From: JAXGMV01 sp040768445
Lineage (GTDB): Bacteria > Chloroflexota > Anaerolineae > Anaerolineales > Anaerolineaceae
DNA length: 64,000 bases
Assembly: GCA_040768445.1 (NCBI GenBank)
Contig: JAXGMV010000001.1
Coordinates: forward strand, 2,914,001 to 2,978,000
Direction of reading: 5' to 3'
This document shows positions 34,737 through 43,855 of the stretch, one piece after another; position 1 is the stretch's first letter; the number at the start of each line of letters is the position of its first letter. The notes beneath the pieces are model-generated. The model did not search any database. It had not been told where the DNA came from and saw nothing but the letters and a program-made list of their open reading frames with translations. The translations under genes were made by a program, and so were the position numbers.

Positions 34737-35630
34737 ATGAAAATCTGGAAGATGACCAGGATGGCCTGGTTGATACTTGGTCGGTACTTCATCAGGCGTG
34801 AACGAAAGCCATTTCTGTCAAGCTATAAGATTACCCACCAGTGCAATCTGCGCTGCCGGCAGTGCCCATTCCCATACCTCGATAACTACCGGGCATCATT
34901 TTCAGAAGTAAAAGCAACGATTGACAGGCTGGCGGAGCGTGGTAACCAGATCGTAATTTTTGAAGGCGGCGAACCAACACTCTGGCAGGACCCGCCATAT
35001 AACATCAAAGATGTGATCAGTTATGCCAGGACAAAATTTACCAGTGTAGGGCTGACTACCAACGGCACCAATGGAGTAGATATTCCAGTTGATACCTTAT
35101 GGGTCAGCATTGACGGTCTGGAACAAACGCACAATGACCTACGCGGCAAAGAAATTTTTAACAGCATAATGGATAATATCCGCCAATCGCAGCATCCCAA
35201 GCTCTATGCTCACATAACCATCAACAAACGCAATGCCGCCGAACTCCCTGAATTGATTCCCTATCTCTCACAATTTGTTAAAGGTATAACCGTTCAGTTT
35301 TTTTACCCCTATACGCCGGATGATGATCTTTACCTGGATAAACAAACTAAAGCCGAAGCAATTGAAACGCTGATCAGGTTAATAAATTCAGGCTATCCGA
35401 TCCTTAATTCAAAGCGAGGGCTGCGATCTGTACTTAATAAGAACCGCAAGTGCCTTGCCTATCTGGTTGATAACGCCTACCCGGATGGAAGTATTCAGCA
35501 GGGCTGCTACCTGGCTGAAAGAAGCACACCGAACTGTGAGGGCTGCGGTTTTACCCCCTACACTGAGCTTTCTCTTGCGTTTCGGGGCTCAATTCCCGCC
35601 ATACTTGCCGGTTTGAAAATTTTCTTTTAA
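34737..35630 (+). CDS. Radical SAM protein with SPASM-like Cys-rich C-terminus
   Basis: A 297-residue radical SAM enzyme. The cluster motif CNLRCRQC gives Cys36, Cys40 and Cys43. The following EGGEPTLW glycine-rich motif binds SAM. The last 60 residues contain four Cys (KCLAYL, QQGCYLAE, NCEGCGF), suggesting an auxiliary cluster or metal site. The N-terminus begins with a hydrophobic helix (MAWLILGRYFI). The general layout resembles HpnH-like and peptide-modifying enzymes, but the substrate is unknown and no precursor peptide is visible nearby. It follows the recombinase by 18 bases and converges on the acyltransferase with a 4-base gap. Confidence 0.85.
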   Translation: MKIWKMTRMAWLILGRYFIRRERKPFLSSYKITHQCNLRCRQCPFPYLDNYRASFSEVKATIDRLAERGNQIVIFEGGEPTLWQDPPYNIKDVISYARTKFTSVGLTTNGTNGVDIPVDTLWVSIDGLEQTHNDLRGKEIFNSIMDNIRQSQHPKLYAHITINKRNAAELPELIPYLSQFVKGITVQFFYPYTPDDDLYLDKQTKAEAIETLIRLINSGYPILNSKRGLRSVLNKNRKCLAYLVDNAYPDGSIQQGCYLAERSTPNCEGCGFTPYTELSLAFRGSIPAILAGLKIFF

Positions 35631-35634
35631 ATCG

Positions 35635-36771
35635 CTAAAATGGCTTTTCTAACTGCCTGCCGTTTTTTAGCGTTACCTGTTGACCATTTCCCCGGTCACT
35701 GTAGGTATAGGTAAGGTCAAACTTCAAAACCATCTGCTGTTCTTCTGCAAATTCGGACAGGCGGAGAAGATCCTCCAAGCAGCTCTTCACCTGCACACCT
35801 GCTTCCATGCCCATGCGATAAGTGATAAAACCCGGGTTTTCCCGCAGGTAAGTCAGCACCGTTCGCACTGACTGCCCCACTTCCACTGGGTCTTTCAAAC
35901 TACCAAGGTTCTTCAAACCTGCAACAGAACGCTTAAGGTTGTTCTCCAGGATATCAACAAATATCGGTTGATTGAGGAACTTCGCCAGGCTCTGGCAGTC
36001 TTTAACGGCGATAACATCAGGCGTTCTATGACTGAGTCCATCCCGATCTACAAGATCAATCTCCAAGCTGTGCTGTTCTTCATCCCTGCCTGGTTCTCTA
36101 TGTTGCTCTTCAGGCGGTAATAGTTCCTGGATTTTCTGTGTAATCAGTACAGTAAAATCTTCCATCCTTTGTTTTCGGTTGGCAAGTGACTCTCCTTCAG
36201 ATATCGCAGGTATAGCTTCTCCTATACGCATCACAAGCTTGGGAAACTTGAAATTGAGAACTCTCTTCAATGCCAGATGCGCACCACTAAAACCAATGGG
36301 AATAACAGGTGCATCACCCATCATACTGATCAAAGCCACACCGCCCCGGCTTCGCATCGCTCCCGGATCCCAGATACCCCCCTCTGGAAAAACACCCAGG
36401 ACGCCGTTTTGTTTCAAAACACCTGCAGCTGAGTAGATCGCCTGACGGTCTACGTTTCCGCGGTTGATGGCAATAAAACTATAGCTGTCAGCCAGCTTGG
36501 CAAATTTTGGTTCAATCGGGATATCGCCAGTGCCAATTATTTCAACATTATATGGCGCATAAGCAATCAACATCACAACTTCCATCAAGCCCACATGATT
36601 GCCGGCGAGTATCAAAGGTCCGTGCTTGGGGAAGTTTTCTCGTCCAATCACCTGCGGTCTTGTAAGGAGCCTGAGGGCAATACGGGAAAGGATCTTGTAC
36701 ACGTAACGCATGAGGGTCTTGCGAGGGTATTTTACGGGATATTGGCTCAAATCGCTACCTTTTCTCTTCAC
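35635..36771 (-). CDS. PlsC-type acyltransferase with atypical HX4E motif and C-terminal extension
   Basis: A 378-residue protein of the glycerophosphate acyltransferase family, expected to acylate lysophosphatidate or a related lipid at the membrane. Motif I is NHVGLME (His59 and Glu64), that is HX4E instead of HX4D. Motif III is FPEGGIWD, and INRGN precedes it, so the fold is clear. The residues after about 245 form an extra domain of unknown role, with helices and a Gln/Glu-rich stretch. The apparent start is GTG 36771 without a good ribosome-binding site; ATG 36711 is an alternative. Confidence 0.8.
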   Translation of the reverse strand: MKRKGSDLSQYPVKYPRKTLMRYVYKILSRIALRLLTRPQVIGRENFPKHGPLILAGNHVGLMEVVMLIAYAPYNVEIIGTGDIPIEPKFAKLADSYSFIAINRGNVDRQAIYSAAGVLKQNGVLGVFPEGGIWDPGAMRSRGGVALISMMGDAPVIPIGFSGAHLALKRVLNFKFPKLVMRIGEAIPAISEGESLANRKQRMEDFTVLITQKIQELLPPEEQHREPGRDEEQHSLEIDLVDRDGLSHRTPDVIAVKDCQSLAKFLNQPIFVDILENNLKRSVAGLKNLGSLKDPVEVGQSVRTVLTYLRENPGFITYRMGMEAGVQVKSCLEDLLRLSEFAEEQQMVLKFDLTYTYSDRGNGQQVTLKNGRQLEKPF

Positions 36772-36927
36772 AACATTAAAGAGGGTAATATTTTCAATAC
36801 TGACTGCTCCAGAAGTTATTTGATTTTATCTTATGCCAGACTTTTTTAAAACCCGCTTTACGAAATCGATTGAACCCTTATAATTTAATAATAGTCAAGA
36901 TGGTTGGTTTTCCTTCAGGAGCAGGTA

Positions 36928-37425
36928 ATGGAAAATTCATTCGAAGTCAACAGTCCTAATTTATCTCATGCAGAGACGATTGATAAAATAGGTCAATCCA
37001 GAAAATCCATTAGAGAGTTGTTGGAGCGCATGTCGCCGTCAAAGTTTCTCCTGCCGGCAGAAGAAAATGGTTGGACTGTCAAAGATATCCTTTTTCATCT
37101 GGTGGTGTGGGAAAAACGAATGATCCGTTGGATTGACATGCTGCAAAAAGGGGAAGAACCCGAAATCAGAGATCCCAACTTTACCTGGGCTGACATTGAC
37201 CGGTTGAACCAAATCACCTATGATGAGCATAAAGATCTTCTGCCTGAAGAAGCACTGCATGCTTTCTTAAGTCTTGAAAGCCAGGTCTTGGAGCGTGTAA
37301 GGGGTATTGAGCCACACCAGTATAATAAAGAATATTTTGATATTATCGCAGCCAACACTTTTCTGCATTATGATGAACATGTGCCTGCAATTCTACGACT
37401 CTTGAAAGGTGAAACCAATGAATAA
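36928..37425 (+). CDS. DinB/ClbS-DfsB-like four-helix protein
   Basis: A 165-residue protein of the DinB-like four-helix-bundle superfamily, closest in look to the ClbS/DfsB group. The pattern NGWTVKDILFHLVVWEKRMI holds the first metal or substrate His. A second conserved HYDEH motif lies near the C-terminus (FLHYDEHVPAI). The start ATG 36928 has AGGAG six bases upstream; ORFs extending further lack this. Members act as thiol-dependent transferases or as resistance proteins, but no specific function can be given here. The stop overlaps the next gene by 8 bases. Confidence 0.8.
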   Translation: MENSFEVNSPNLSHAETIDKIGQSRKSIRELLERMSPSKFLLPAEENGWTVKDILFHLVVWEKRMIRWIDMLQKGEEPEIRDPNFTWADIDRLNQITYDEHKDLLPEEALHAFLSLESQVLERVRGIEPHQYNKEYFDIIAANTFLHYDEHVPAILRLLKGETNE

Positions 37426-38278
37426 ATTTTTATCCCGCATCGCTGGAATGATTCTTATCCTGGCAGCCATACTTGGATTGGTTGTCAGTGTATCGGGCAT
37501 TGTATTTCTTTACCAGAATAAGACCTTGATTGAAAACCAGCTGATAAGCATTGTTGACCTTCTGGACCAAACAATGACTATCACCTCTGACGGTTTTACA
37601 GTAATCAACGATGCCCTAGGCCAGGCTGAGGAAAGCATTGGTCTCATGCAGACCATTACAGAGGGTGTGGCGGACACTGTCGGCTCGACGGGGCCAGCTC
37701 TGGATGCCATAGGCACCCTGGTTGGTAAGGATATTGTGGGAATAATGGAGGAAACACAAACTGCGCTTGATGCTGCGCAGTCAAGCGCACTTTTGATAGA
37801 CGATACCTTAAAATTTATTTCGGCAGTCCCATTTATTGGTGCGAAATACCGGCCTGATAAACCCCTGCATACCAGCCTGAGTGAAGTATCTCAATCGATG
37901 GACAACATGCCAAAGTCATTAGAGGCAGTGGAAACAAACCTTTCCAGTACTGTGGAAGGCTTGGCACTGCTTGAAGGTGGCATCTCAGACCTGGCAGACT
38001 CGATTGGAGCAGCGGACAAGAGCCTCGCGTCTGCACAAACGGTCATCACAGAGTACAGCGGCACAATCGATTCCCTGCAACTTTCAATCAAGAGTGTCAA
38101 AGACACCTTGCCGGGCACCCTTGAAAAAGCCTTATTTGGTCTGTCAATGCTTTTCGTCTGGATGGGAATTGCCCAACTTGGGCTGTTCACCCAGGGATTG
38201 GACTTACTCCACAAGCATCAATCCAGGCCAGTCGTAAAAATTGAAGATGAGGTTAAGGTTGAAGCTCCAGGTGAATAA
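37418..38278 (+). CDS. Hypothetical two-helix membrane protein with coiled-coil ectodomain
   Basis: Not recognised. The 286-residue product starts at ATG 37418, with AAGGTG six bases upstream. It has a membrane helix at about 8-30 and another at about 232-255. Between them lies a Ser/Thr-, Leu- and Asp-rich segment with heptad-like spacing (SIGLMQTITEGVADTVGS, then repeats of S-x-x-x-L-x-x-x-E). The topology resembles chemoreceptor-like or YhgE/Pip-like domains without their catalytic parts. It is translationally coupled to the DinB-like gene and convergent with the AttH-like gene. Confidence 0.7.
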   Translation: MNKFLSRIAGMILILAAILGLVVSVSGIVFLYQNKTLIENQLISIVDLLDQTMTITSDGFTVINDALGQAEESIGLMQTITEGVADTVGSTGPALDAIGTLVGKDIVGIMEETQTALDAAQSSALLIDDTLKFISAVPFIGAKYRPDKPLHTSLSEVSQSMDNMPKSLEAVETNLSSTVEGLALLEGGISDLADSIGAADKSLASAQTVITEYSGTIDSLQLSIKSVKDTLPGTLEKALFGLSMLFVWMGIAQLGLFTQGLDLLHKHQSRPVVKIEDEVKVEAPGE

Positions 38279-38293
38279 GAAGTACTGCAGGAA

Positions 38294-39478
38294 TCAGAAC
38301 TGCCCGGCCATGGAACCGACATAACCGGTTAATTCTACATAGCCATAGCCTGAAACCGGTTTATCTTTACTTTCACCGCTGACCTGAACTGCACCTTCCC
38401 AGTAAGTAAAGGTCAGGTTGAGTTCCTGGTCTGGCATTAACGGAGTAACACGAAGCGTAATATCTTCAGATGGTATGAGGATGTCCCAGGTTGAGGGGTA
38501 TACTGCCCCTGAATGAGGGCTTTGCCAGGTGTCAACAGCGGTGATGGAAAACTGATCGCCAGTTATTAATTTTGTCGATCCATCTGAAGAGATAACCGTC
38601 CCACTTGAGTACGGATCTGGGCTGCCATCTTCACGTAAAATTGTGAATACCATGAGCTCACTGTTATCATCCTGCTGGATGGAGAACCAATTCCACCCGG
38701 TTTGTTCACCTGACAGCGCACTGGTGCTGAATTCATGATCTTTCCAGCTGTAGCCAGTTACTGAGTGACTTGTACCATTGATAACAACTTGTCCCTCAGT
38801 TTCCAGGCTTGGCTGGCTGTAGTAATAAGATGCATTACCGCTTTCCGGTCCCTTCTGGCTGTAACCTTCAACACCTTGAAGCACAACCCCCTTCAGATCC
38901 TTCAGTGCCAGGTCAACCGCGATACCTTCATCCTCAGCGGTCAGACGGTATGAATCTTCATCAGTCTGAATCACCTGCCAATGATCCAACCACACTCGAT
39001 AAGCCGGCTCTATCTCAGCACCAGCCAATCCAACCGCTCCCCTGCTGAAACGTTCAAAATAGTAGAAGCCTTCTTCAGCGATATCGGACAGGGTAAAGTG
39101 GGCAAGATAAACCTGATCAGATGCCCAATCAGATGGTCTTTCACCCTGTTGATCTGGTGGCGCGATTGCCCGTCTGAAAAACGTCAACTGGTAGCCAAAG
39201 CGCCTGCCATTTTCATCAGACAGGTTGCCGGTGTAATACCACCACTCGGTTTGAAAATCATTGTGCGCACCAAAATCCTGCGGAAACTGCAGCGTTCTGC
39301 CCGGTATTGCTCTTGTGTATGCGCCATCAGTCTGCGGTACAGAAATGATCGGAGGCGTGTCCGCAGGCATCTGCCGGCTTTGACAGGCAGGTAATAACAG
39401 GGTGCCGATCAAAAGTAACAAACTAAAAGTATGTTTCCTACCGATACTGCTAAGATGTACAGACCAAGACTTATTCAT
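38294..39478 (-). CDS. AttH-like (CrtC/lipocalin-fold) lipoprotein
   Basis: A 394-residue predicted lipoprotein. The N-terminal hydrophobic stretch ends in a lipobox (LLPAC). The mature part matches the AttH / carotenoid 1,2-hydratase-like family (COG5621): FPQDFGAHNDFQTEWWYYTGNL at the start, YSWKDHEFS in the middle, and GTGxVISSDG-like strands late. Its function in non-carotenoid bacteria is unknown; it is annotated as a secreted hydrolase by similarity. It is the last gene of an ABC permease-ATPase operon and overlaps the permease gene by 8 bases, an arrangement known for attEFGH-type loci. Confidence 0.85.
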   Translation of the reverse strand: MNKSWSVHLSSIGRKHTFSLLLLIGTLLLPACQSRQMPADTPPIISVPQTDGAYTRAIPGRTLQFPQDFGAHNDFQTEWWYYTGNLSDENGRRFGYQLTFFRRAIAPPDQQGERPSDWASDQVYLAHFTLSDIAEEGFYYFERFSRGAVGLAGAEIEPAYRVWLDHWQVIQTDEDSYRLTAEDEGIAVDLALKDLKGVVLQGVEGYSQKGPESGNASYYYSQPSLETEGQVVINGTSHSVTGYSWKDHEFSTSALSGEQTGWNWFSIQQDDNSELMVFTILREDGSPDPYSSGTVISSDGSTKLITGDQFSITAVDTWQSPHSGAVYPSTWDILIPSEDITLRVTPLMPDQELNLTFTYWEGAVQVSGESKDKPVSGYGYVELTGYVGSMAGQF

Positions 39479-42047
39479 AGCGGATAGCCTCCGCAGTGGT
39501 CATCCTGCCCAACCTGATGGCAGGATAAATACCCGCCAGCAGTGCCGCACTCACGGCAATTACCATGCCCTCAATAAATGGGCCGGGCTGCAGGTACAAC
39601 TGCAGTGTCCAACCAAAAGAACGTTGGTTTATGATATTGATCAATATTACTGCCAGGACATAGCCGGTGGGAATGGCAATCAAGCCCGCCACAAAACCCA
39701 TCAACCCTGTTTCCAACATCACCAATGACCACATTTGCCTGCCGGTCAATCCAAGAGCGCGTAATATTCCAAGGTCGCGCTGCTTTTCCAGCTGTAGCAG
39801 CAGCAGTGAATTGAGCACACCAATAAATGCCACAATGGTTGCCAGCAGCCTCAGCGCTGATGTAATGGCAAAAGTCCTGTCAAAAATTTCCAGTACATCA
39901 TCCTTTAAGCCTTTGTTCGACAGCACCCTGACCTGTTGAATACCTGCTGCTGCATTCTGCAGTTCCCGAGTTTTCTCATCTACGTCGCAACCATCCTCCA
40001 GGTGCAGAGCAACTGCTGTTACCGTTTCATCCTGCCATAACTGCTCATAGCGGGGTTTTGCCATGAGAACAATACCCTCACTCGCGGTGTAATCATAATA
40101 AGTGCCCAGGATCAGAAATGTGTGCTTGCCAGTTGGTGTGACAAGATCAATACTGTCGCCTTTGCCAATTTCTAAACGGTTTTGAAGCGATTCACTAATC
40201 ATCACCCCGTCAGCAAGCATCTCAACCCAGGCTTCTTCCTCGGTCAGATCCAATTCTTTCAGCAAGCGCTCATAAAGAATATTGGGATTACTGCTTGCAG
40301 ACAAGTTAACCGGTCCATAATTGGACTCCACGATGGTAGAGCGCAAATAATAGCTTTCCGTCACTCCCTGCAGTCTACTGGATGCATCGAGTACCTGCGC
40401 ATCAATGCCATTACGCGGTGTGCTGAGCAAGAAAGTAGGAGCAGAGATATAAATATCACCAGTCAACGTTTGTGCAAGCCAAATCTGCACAGTATAACGA
40501 AAGCTGTTGATCATTAACCCCATACCAATAGCCACAGCAACAGCCACCATCAGCGCAACCACAGCCACAGATGTGCGGCTGAGTGAATTGATGATGTTTC
40601 GGGGTGCCAACCTGCCCAATAACCCCAACAGGCGGGTTAGAATGGGTCCTATGATGAGGACGATGACAAACATCAGCAGCGCCGAAAGCATTGCAATACC
40701 TACGACCGATGCAAACAGCCCTCCAAAGCCAAAGAAGATGTTTGCCGGGAGGTAACGAAACACCAACAGGCTGGATACAATCAACACTACGCCAGCTGCT
40801 GCAGACAGGTACACTGCCGAACGCGCTTTGCCTTCCAGGGTTGAACGCGAAAGCGCCATCCGGGCAGGTGAATTGGCTGCCTCCCAGGCAGGGAATATGG
40901 CAGTTACGACCGTTGCGACGACACCAACCAGCGCACCTTTGACCAGGCTTATGGCGGGCAAACCAGCGGACTGCACTGTTGTGGTGTAATACAGGTCATT
41001 GATAGTCTGTGAGACAAGTTGAATGGTCTGCCGCCCCATCAGGATGCCAAGTGCCAATCCAAGCAGTGTGCCGATAATACCGATAACGAAAGCCTCACTG
41101 ATAATCAACAGGGAGAGTTCAACCCGAGTGACGCCCTGGCAGCGCAGCATCCCAAACAATGGCCGCCTTTGTATGACAGAAAATGTCAAGGTGTTGTATA
41201 TCAAGAATAGTCCAACAACCAAAGCCAGCAGTGACAGGGCAGAGAGGTTGAGCTTGAAGGCAGAGGTCATTTCCACCAAATACATATCCCTGCTTGAGCC
41301 ATCCTGGAGGATAAACCCCTCAGAAATCAGGCTGTCGACCTCATTCAGCCAGTCAGACAAAGGTTGGTTACTCGGGGCAATTAGGTCAATTCGATCAATG
41401 TAACCCATACGACCCGATAATTCCTGTGCGGTGGCAATATCTGTGATCAATATTCCTTCAAGCGCCCGGGCAGCCAGCTTATCTGCAGGATCAGCAATAA
41501 TGCCGCCAATAACAGCACTGGCCGTCTTGCCCTCAATATCAATTTCTATCCTGTCACCACTCACCAGGTCGTATCGGTTTGCTGTGGATTGCGAAACCAG
41601 TACCGCACCCGGTTGGGTGAGTAATGGAATTAATTGATTGATCGGGATGTCAGACTCTGATGTTACATAACTCCTAAAAGCACCATCCACAAAGACATCA
41701 ATACCAAGCAGTTCAAAGGCAATATTACCCAGCTGTGGCGATGACACAAACATGGAAATAATTGGTGCTTTCTCACCGTCAATGCCAGAGGTTCGTAAAG
41801 TCGTGTACAATGACTCAGGAATCTGCTGCCCACTGCCCAGGATCTGGTGTGTTGTCTTGCCAGCTACAACCTGCTTGCTCAGGTCAAAGGCTTGTGAAGC
41901 GCTGGCGTTTGCAAGATCTATTGCGACAATCACAGCAACGCCAATGGTGATTCCCAGGACCATCAGCAGGCTTTGCCAGCCGTGTGCCAGCAAGTATCGC
42001 AAACCAACATGCCATAAAACCCGTGGAAACAACCTGACTGATTTCAT
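39471..42047 (-). CDS. FtsX-like ABC permease, two-domain type
   Basis: An 858-residue permease with two FtsX domains. The first membrane helix is at about 22-45 (AHGWQSLLMVLGITIGVAVIVAID), then a long extracytoplasmic domain, a three-helix block near 270-420, a second helix cluster near 460-500 with NSLSRTSVAVVALMVAVAVAIG, another external domain, and a C-terminal three-helix block ending LAGIYPAIRLGRMTTAEAIRYE. This fits MacB/LolE-like mechanotransmission systems, which move lipoproteins or surface lipids rather than importing solutes. It overlaps the ATPase gene by 4 bases (ATGA) and the AttH-like gene by 8. Confidence 0.9.
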   Translation of the reverse strand: MKSVRLFPRVLWHVGLRYLLAHGWQSLLMVLGITIGVAVIVAIDLANASASQAFDLSKQVVAGKTTHQILGSGQQIPESLYTTLRTSGIDGEKAPIISMFVSSPQLGNIAFELLGIDVFVDGAFRSYVTSESDIPINQLIPLLTQPGAVLVSQSTANRYDLVSGDRIEIDIEGKTASAVIGGIIADPADKLAARALEGILITDIATAQELSGRMGYIDRIDLIAPSNQPLSDWLNEVDSLISEGFILQDGSSRDMYLVEMTSAFKLNLSALSLLALVVGLFLIYNTLTFSVIQRRPLFGMLRCQGVTRVELSLLIISEAFVIGIIGTLLGLALGILMGRQTIQLVSQTINDLYYTTTVQSAGLPAISLVKGALVGVVATVVTAIFPAWEAANSPARMALSRSTLEGKARSAVYLSAAAGVVLIVSSLLVFRYLPANIFFGFGGLFASVVGIAMLSALLMFVIVLIIGPILTRLLGLLGRLAPRNIINSLSRTSVAVVALMVAVAVAIGMGLMINSFRYTVQIWLAQTLTGDIYISAPTFLLSTPRNGIDAQVLDASSRLQGVTESYYLRSTIVESNYGPVNLSASSNPNILYERLLKELDLTEEEAWVEMLADGVMISESLQNRLEIGKGDSIDLVTPTGKHTFLILGTYYDYTASEGIVLMAKPRYEQLWQDETVTAVALHLEDGCDVDEKTRELQNAAAGIQQVRVLSNKGLKDDVLEIFDRTFAITSALRLLATIVAFIGVLNSLLLLQLEKQRDLGILRALGLTGRQMWSLVMLETGLMGFVAGLIAIPTGYVLAVILINIINQRSFGWTLQLYLQPGPFIEGMVIAVSAALLAGIYPAIRLGRMTTAEAIRYE

Positions 42048-42766
42048 TGCTTGTGAATAAAAACAGGCTGAAATTTCCCATCAACCAGGCGGTACGTCTT
42101 ATCAGCAAAGCTGGCTGCCTCAGTGCTGTGAGTCACGAGGACAAGCTTTTTACCTGCCTGGCGTGTCAGGGTATCGAGCAGTTCCAACACCACCTGCCCG
42201 GTCTGTTCATCCAGGTTGCCAGTAGGTTCATCTGCCAGAACAAGCAGTGGATTATGTACCAGCGCCCGCGCAATAGCTATACGCTGCTGTTCACCGCCTG
42301 AAAGCCTGTCAGGAAAAGATTTCATACGATCACTTAACGAGACTTTTTCAAGCAATTCAGCTGCGTAAGCCAGGTTTTCGGGTGATGTCATGCCGTTCAA
42401 TTCAAGCGGCATGATCAGGTTCTCCCAAACAGAGAGTGTGGGGATTAAGTTAAAAAATTGGAAGATGAAACCAATATTTTGCCGGCGGTATATCGTTCGT
42501 TCATAGTCATTCAATTGGTTCAAATGAATACCGTCAAGGTAAAGATCGCCGCTGTCCAGATAATCTATCCCACCAATTAAGTTGAGCAGTGTGGTCTTTC
42601 CCGAACCGCTTCTTCCCAGAATAGCAGTGAACTCGCCAGGGCCTACCACGAGGTCAGCATCAACCAAAACCTGCCTATCTCGACCAGCTTCCTGGTACTT
42701 TTTATTTACCTGAATCAGCTCAAGGCCTGCACCAGCACGACCGGTTGCTCCAATAATATTACCCAT
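42044..42766 (-). CDS. ABC transporter ATP-binding protein, LolD/MacB type
   Basis: A 240-residue ATPase. Walker A is GRSGSGKTTLLNLIGG, signature LSGGEQQRIAIARAL, Walker B LVLADEPTGNLD and H-loop LVTHSTEAASFA. The GNLDEQTG run is typical of the LolD/MacB/FtsE group. The partner permease overlaps its stop by four bases. An N-terminal extension of about 12 residues (GATGRAGAGLELI) precedes the domain. The start ATG 42766 has only a weak ribosome-binding site, so a later start is possible. Confidence 0.92.
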   Translation of the reverse strand: MGNIIGATGRAGAGLELIQVNKKYQEAGRDRQVLVDADLVVGPGEFTAILGRSGSGKTTLLNLIGGIDYLDSGDLYLDGIHLNQLNDYERTIYRRQNIGFIFQFFNLIPTLSVWENLIMPLELNGMTSPENLAYAAELLEKVSLSDRMKSFPDRLSGGEQQRIAIARALVHNPLLVLADEPTGNLDEQTGQVVLELLDTLTRQAGKKLVLVTHSTEAASFADKTYRLVDGKFQPVFIHKQ

Positions 42767-42778
42767 ACCTAATGCACC

Positions 42779-43711
42779 CTAAAACCAGTCACGTTTAACA
42801 AAAATAAATACCACCACCAGGGAAATTGCGGAAATTATCCCTAGCACAATCAGGTAAGCAAAAGGATTTTCCATTAATGGCAGCTGGACATTCATGCCGT
42901 AAAAACTGGCAATAATTGTCGGAATGCTTAAAATAATCGTGATCGAAGCCAGGAACCGCATCACCCGGTTGAGGTTATTTGAGACAATCGTGCCAAAGTT
43001 TTCCATGGTATGCGCCAAAATATTGCTGGTTATGGTCACCATTTCATTCGCTTGCTGTGTTTCGGTGATGACATCCTCAAGCAAATCCTCATCTTCAGGG
43101 TATATCTCAAACATCCTTGCGCGATGTAATCTCTCAACCATCAAGAGGTTTGCTCTAAGGGCAGTTGCAAAATAGACCAGGCTTTTTTGGTACTTGACCA
43201 TCGCCATCACTTCATGATTGCGTTTTGTTTTCTCAAATCTATCTTCCAACTGCTCTACCGCTTTGTTGATTTGCCTCTGGTAAGCCAGGAATTGGCTGGC
43301 CGCAAACAGCAGAATCCTCAGCAAAAAGCGATTACGTTTGCCTGTCGAGAAACCACGCAGCCTGCCTGAGGAAAATTCCTGCAGCACTTCGCTTTCTCTA
43401 CGACATACGGTCAGGATGAAGTTATCTGTCAGAACAACCCCGAGTGGTATGGTAACAAAGGGAATGTCAACTTTAATGCCCTGAAAATACGGTATTCTCA
43501 GAACAATCAAGATCTTGCCGTCATCTTCGCGCTCAATACGAGCACGTTCGTCAATATCAAGGGGATAGGTCACAAAGTCCTGCGGGATGTTGAGTGCAGT
43601 GAGCTGTTGAATTTCATCAGTAGTCGGGTCAACTACATCAATCCAGCAGCCATCAACAACCTGCTCGAGCTTTTCTAAACCATTTGTGGTCGATTTGTAG
43701 ATCGTGATCAT
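42779..43711 (-). CDS. CorA-family divalent metal (magnesium) transporter
   Basis: A 310-residue CorA-like channel starting at ATG 43711 (MITIYKSTTNGLEKL), with GGAG eight bases upstream. The large cytoplasmic N-domain is followed by a long helix and two C-terminal membrane helices, separated by the signature YGMNVQLPLME. The GMN tripeptide is essential for Mg selectivity. The C-terminus ends with basic KRDWF. It lies 12 bases downstream of no other gene and is upstream of the ABC ATPase gene on the same strand, probably part of that transcript. Confidence 0.9.
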   Translation of the reverse strand: MITIYKSTTNGLEKLEQVVDGCWIDVVDPTTDEIQQLTALNIPQDFVTYPLDIDERARIEREDDGKILIVLRIPYFQGIKVDIPFVTIPLGVVLTDNFILTVCRRESEVLQEFSSGRLRGFSTGKRNRFLLRILLFAASQFLAYQRQINKAVEQLEDRFEKTKRNHEVMAMVKYQKSLVYFATALRANLLMVERLHRARMFEIYPEDEDLLEDVITETQQANEMVTITSNILAHTMENFGTIVSNNLNRVMRFLASITIILSIPTIIASFYGMNVQLPLMENPFAYLIVLGIISAISLVVVFIFVKRDWF

Positions 43712-43855
43712 ACCCATAACTCCAGGCGAGGATTTCCTAACACCTCAATTTTACCCTTTTTGCTTAGCCAGAGATAGAAACTGTGTTTAAATTAATCAGA
43801 CCAATTGCCCCTTTTTGGTTTGATTGGTGGGCCAATTGACTTGTTGGGGACATTA

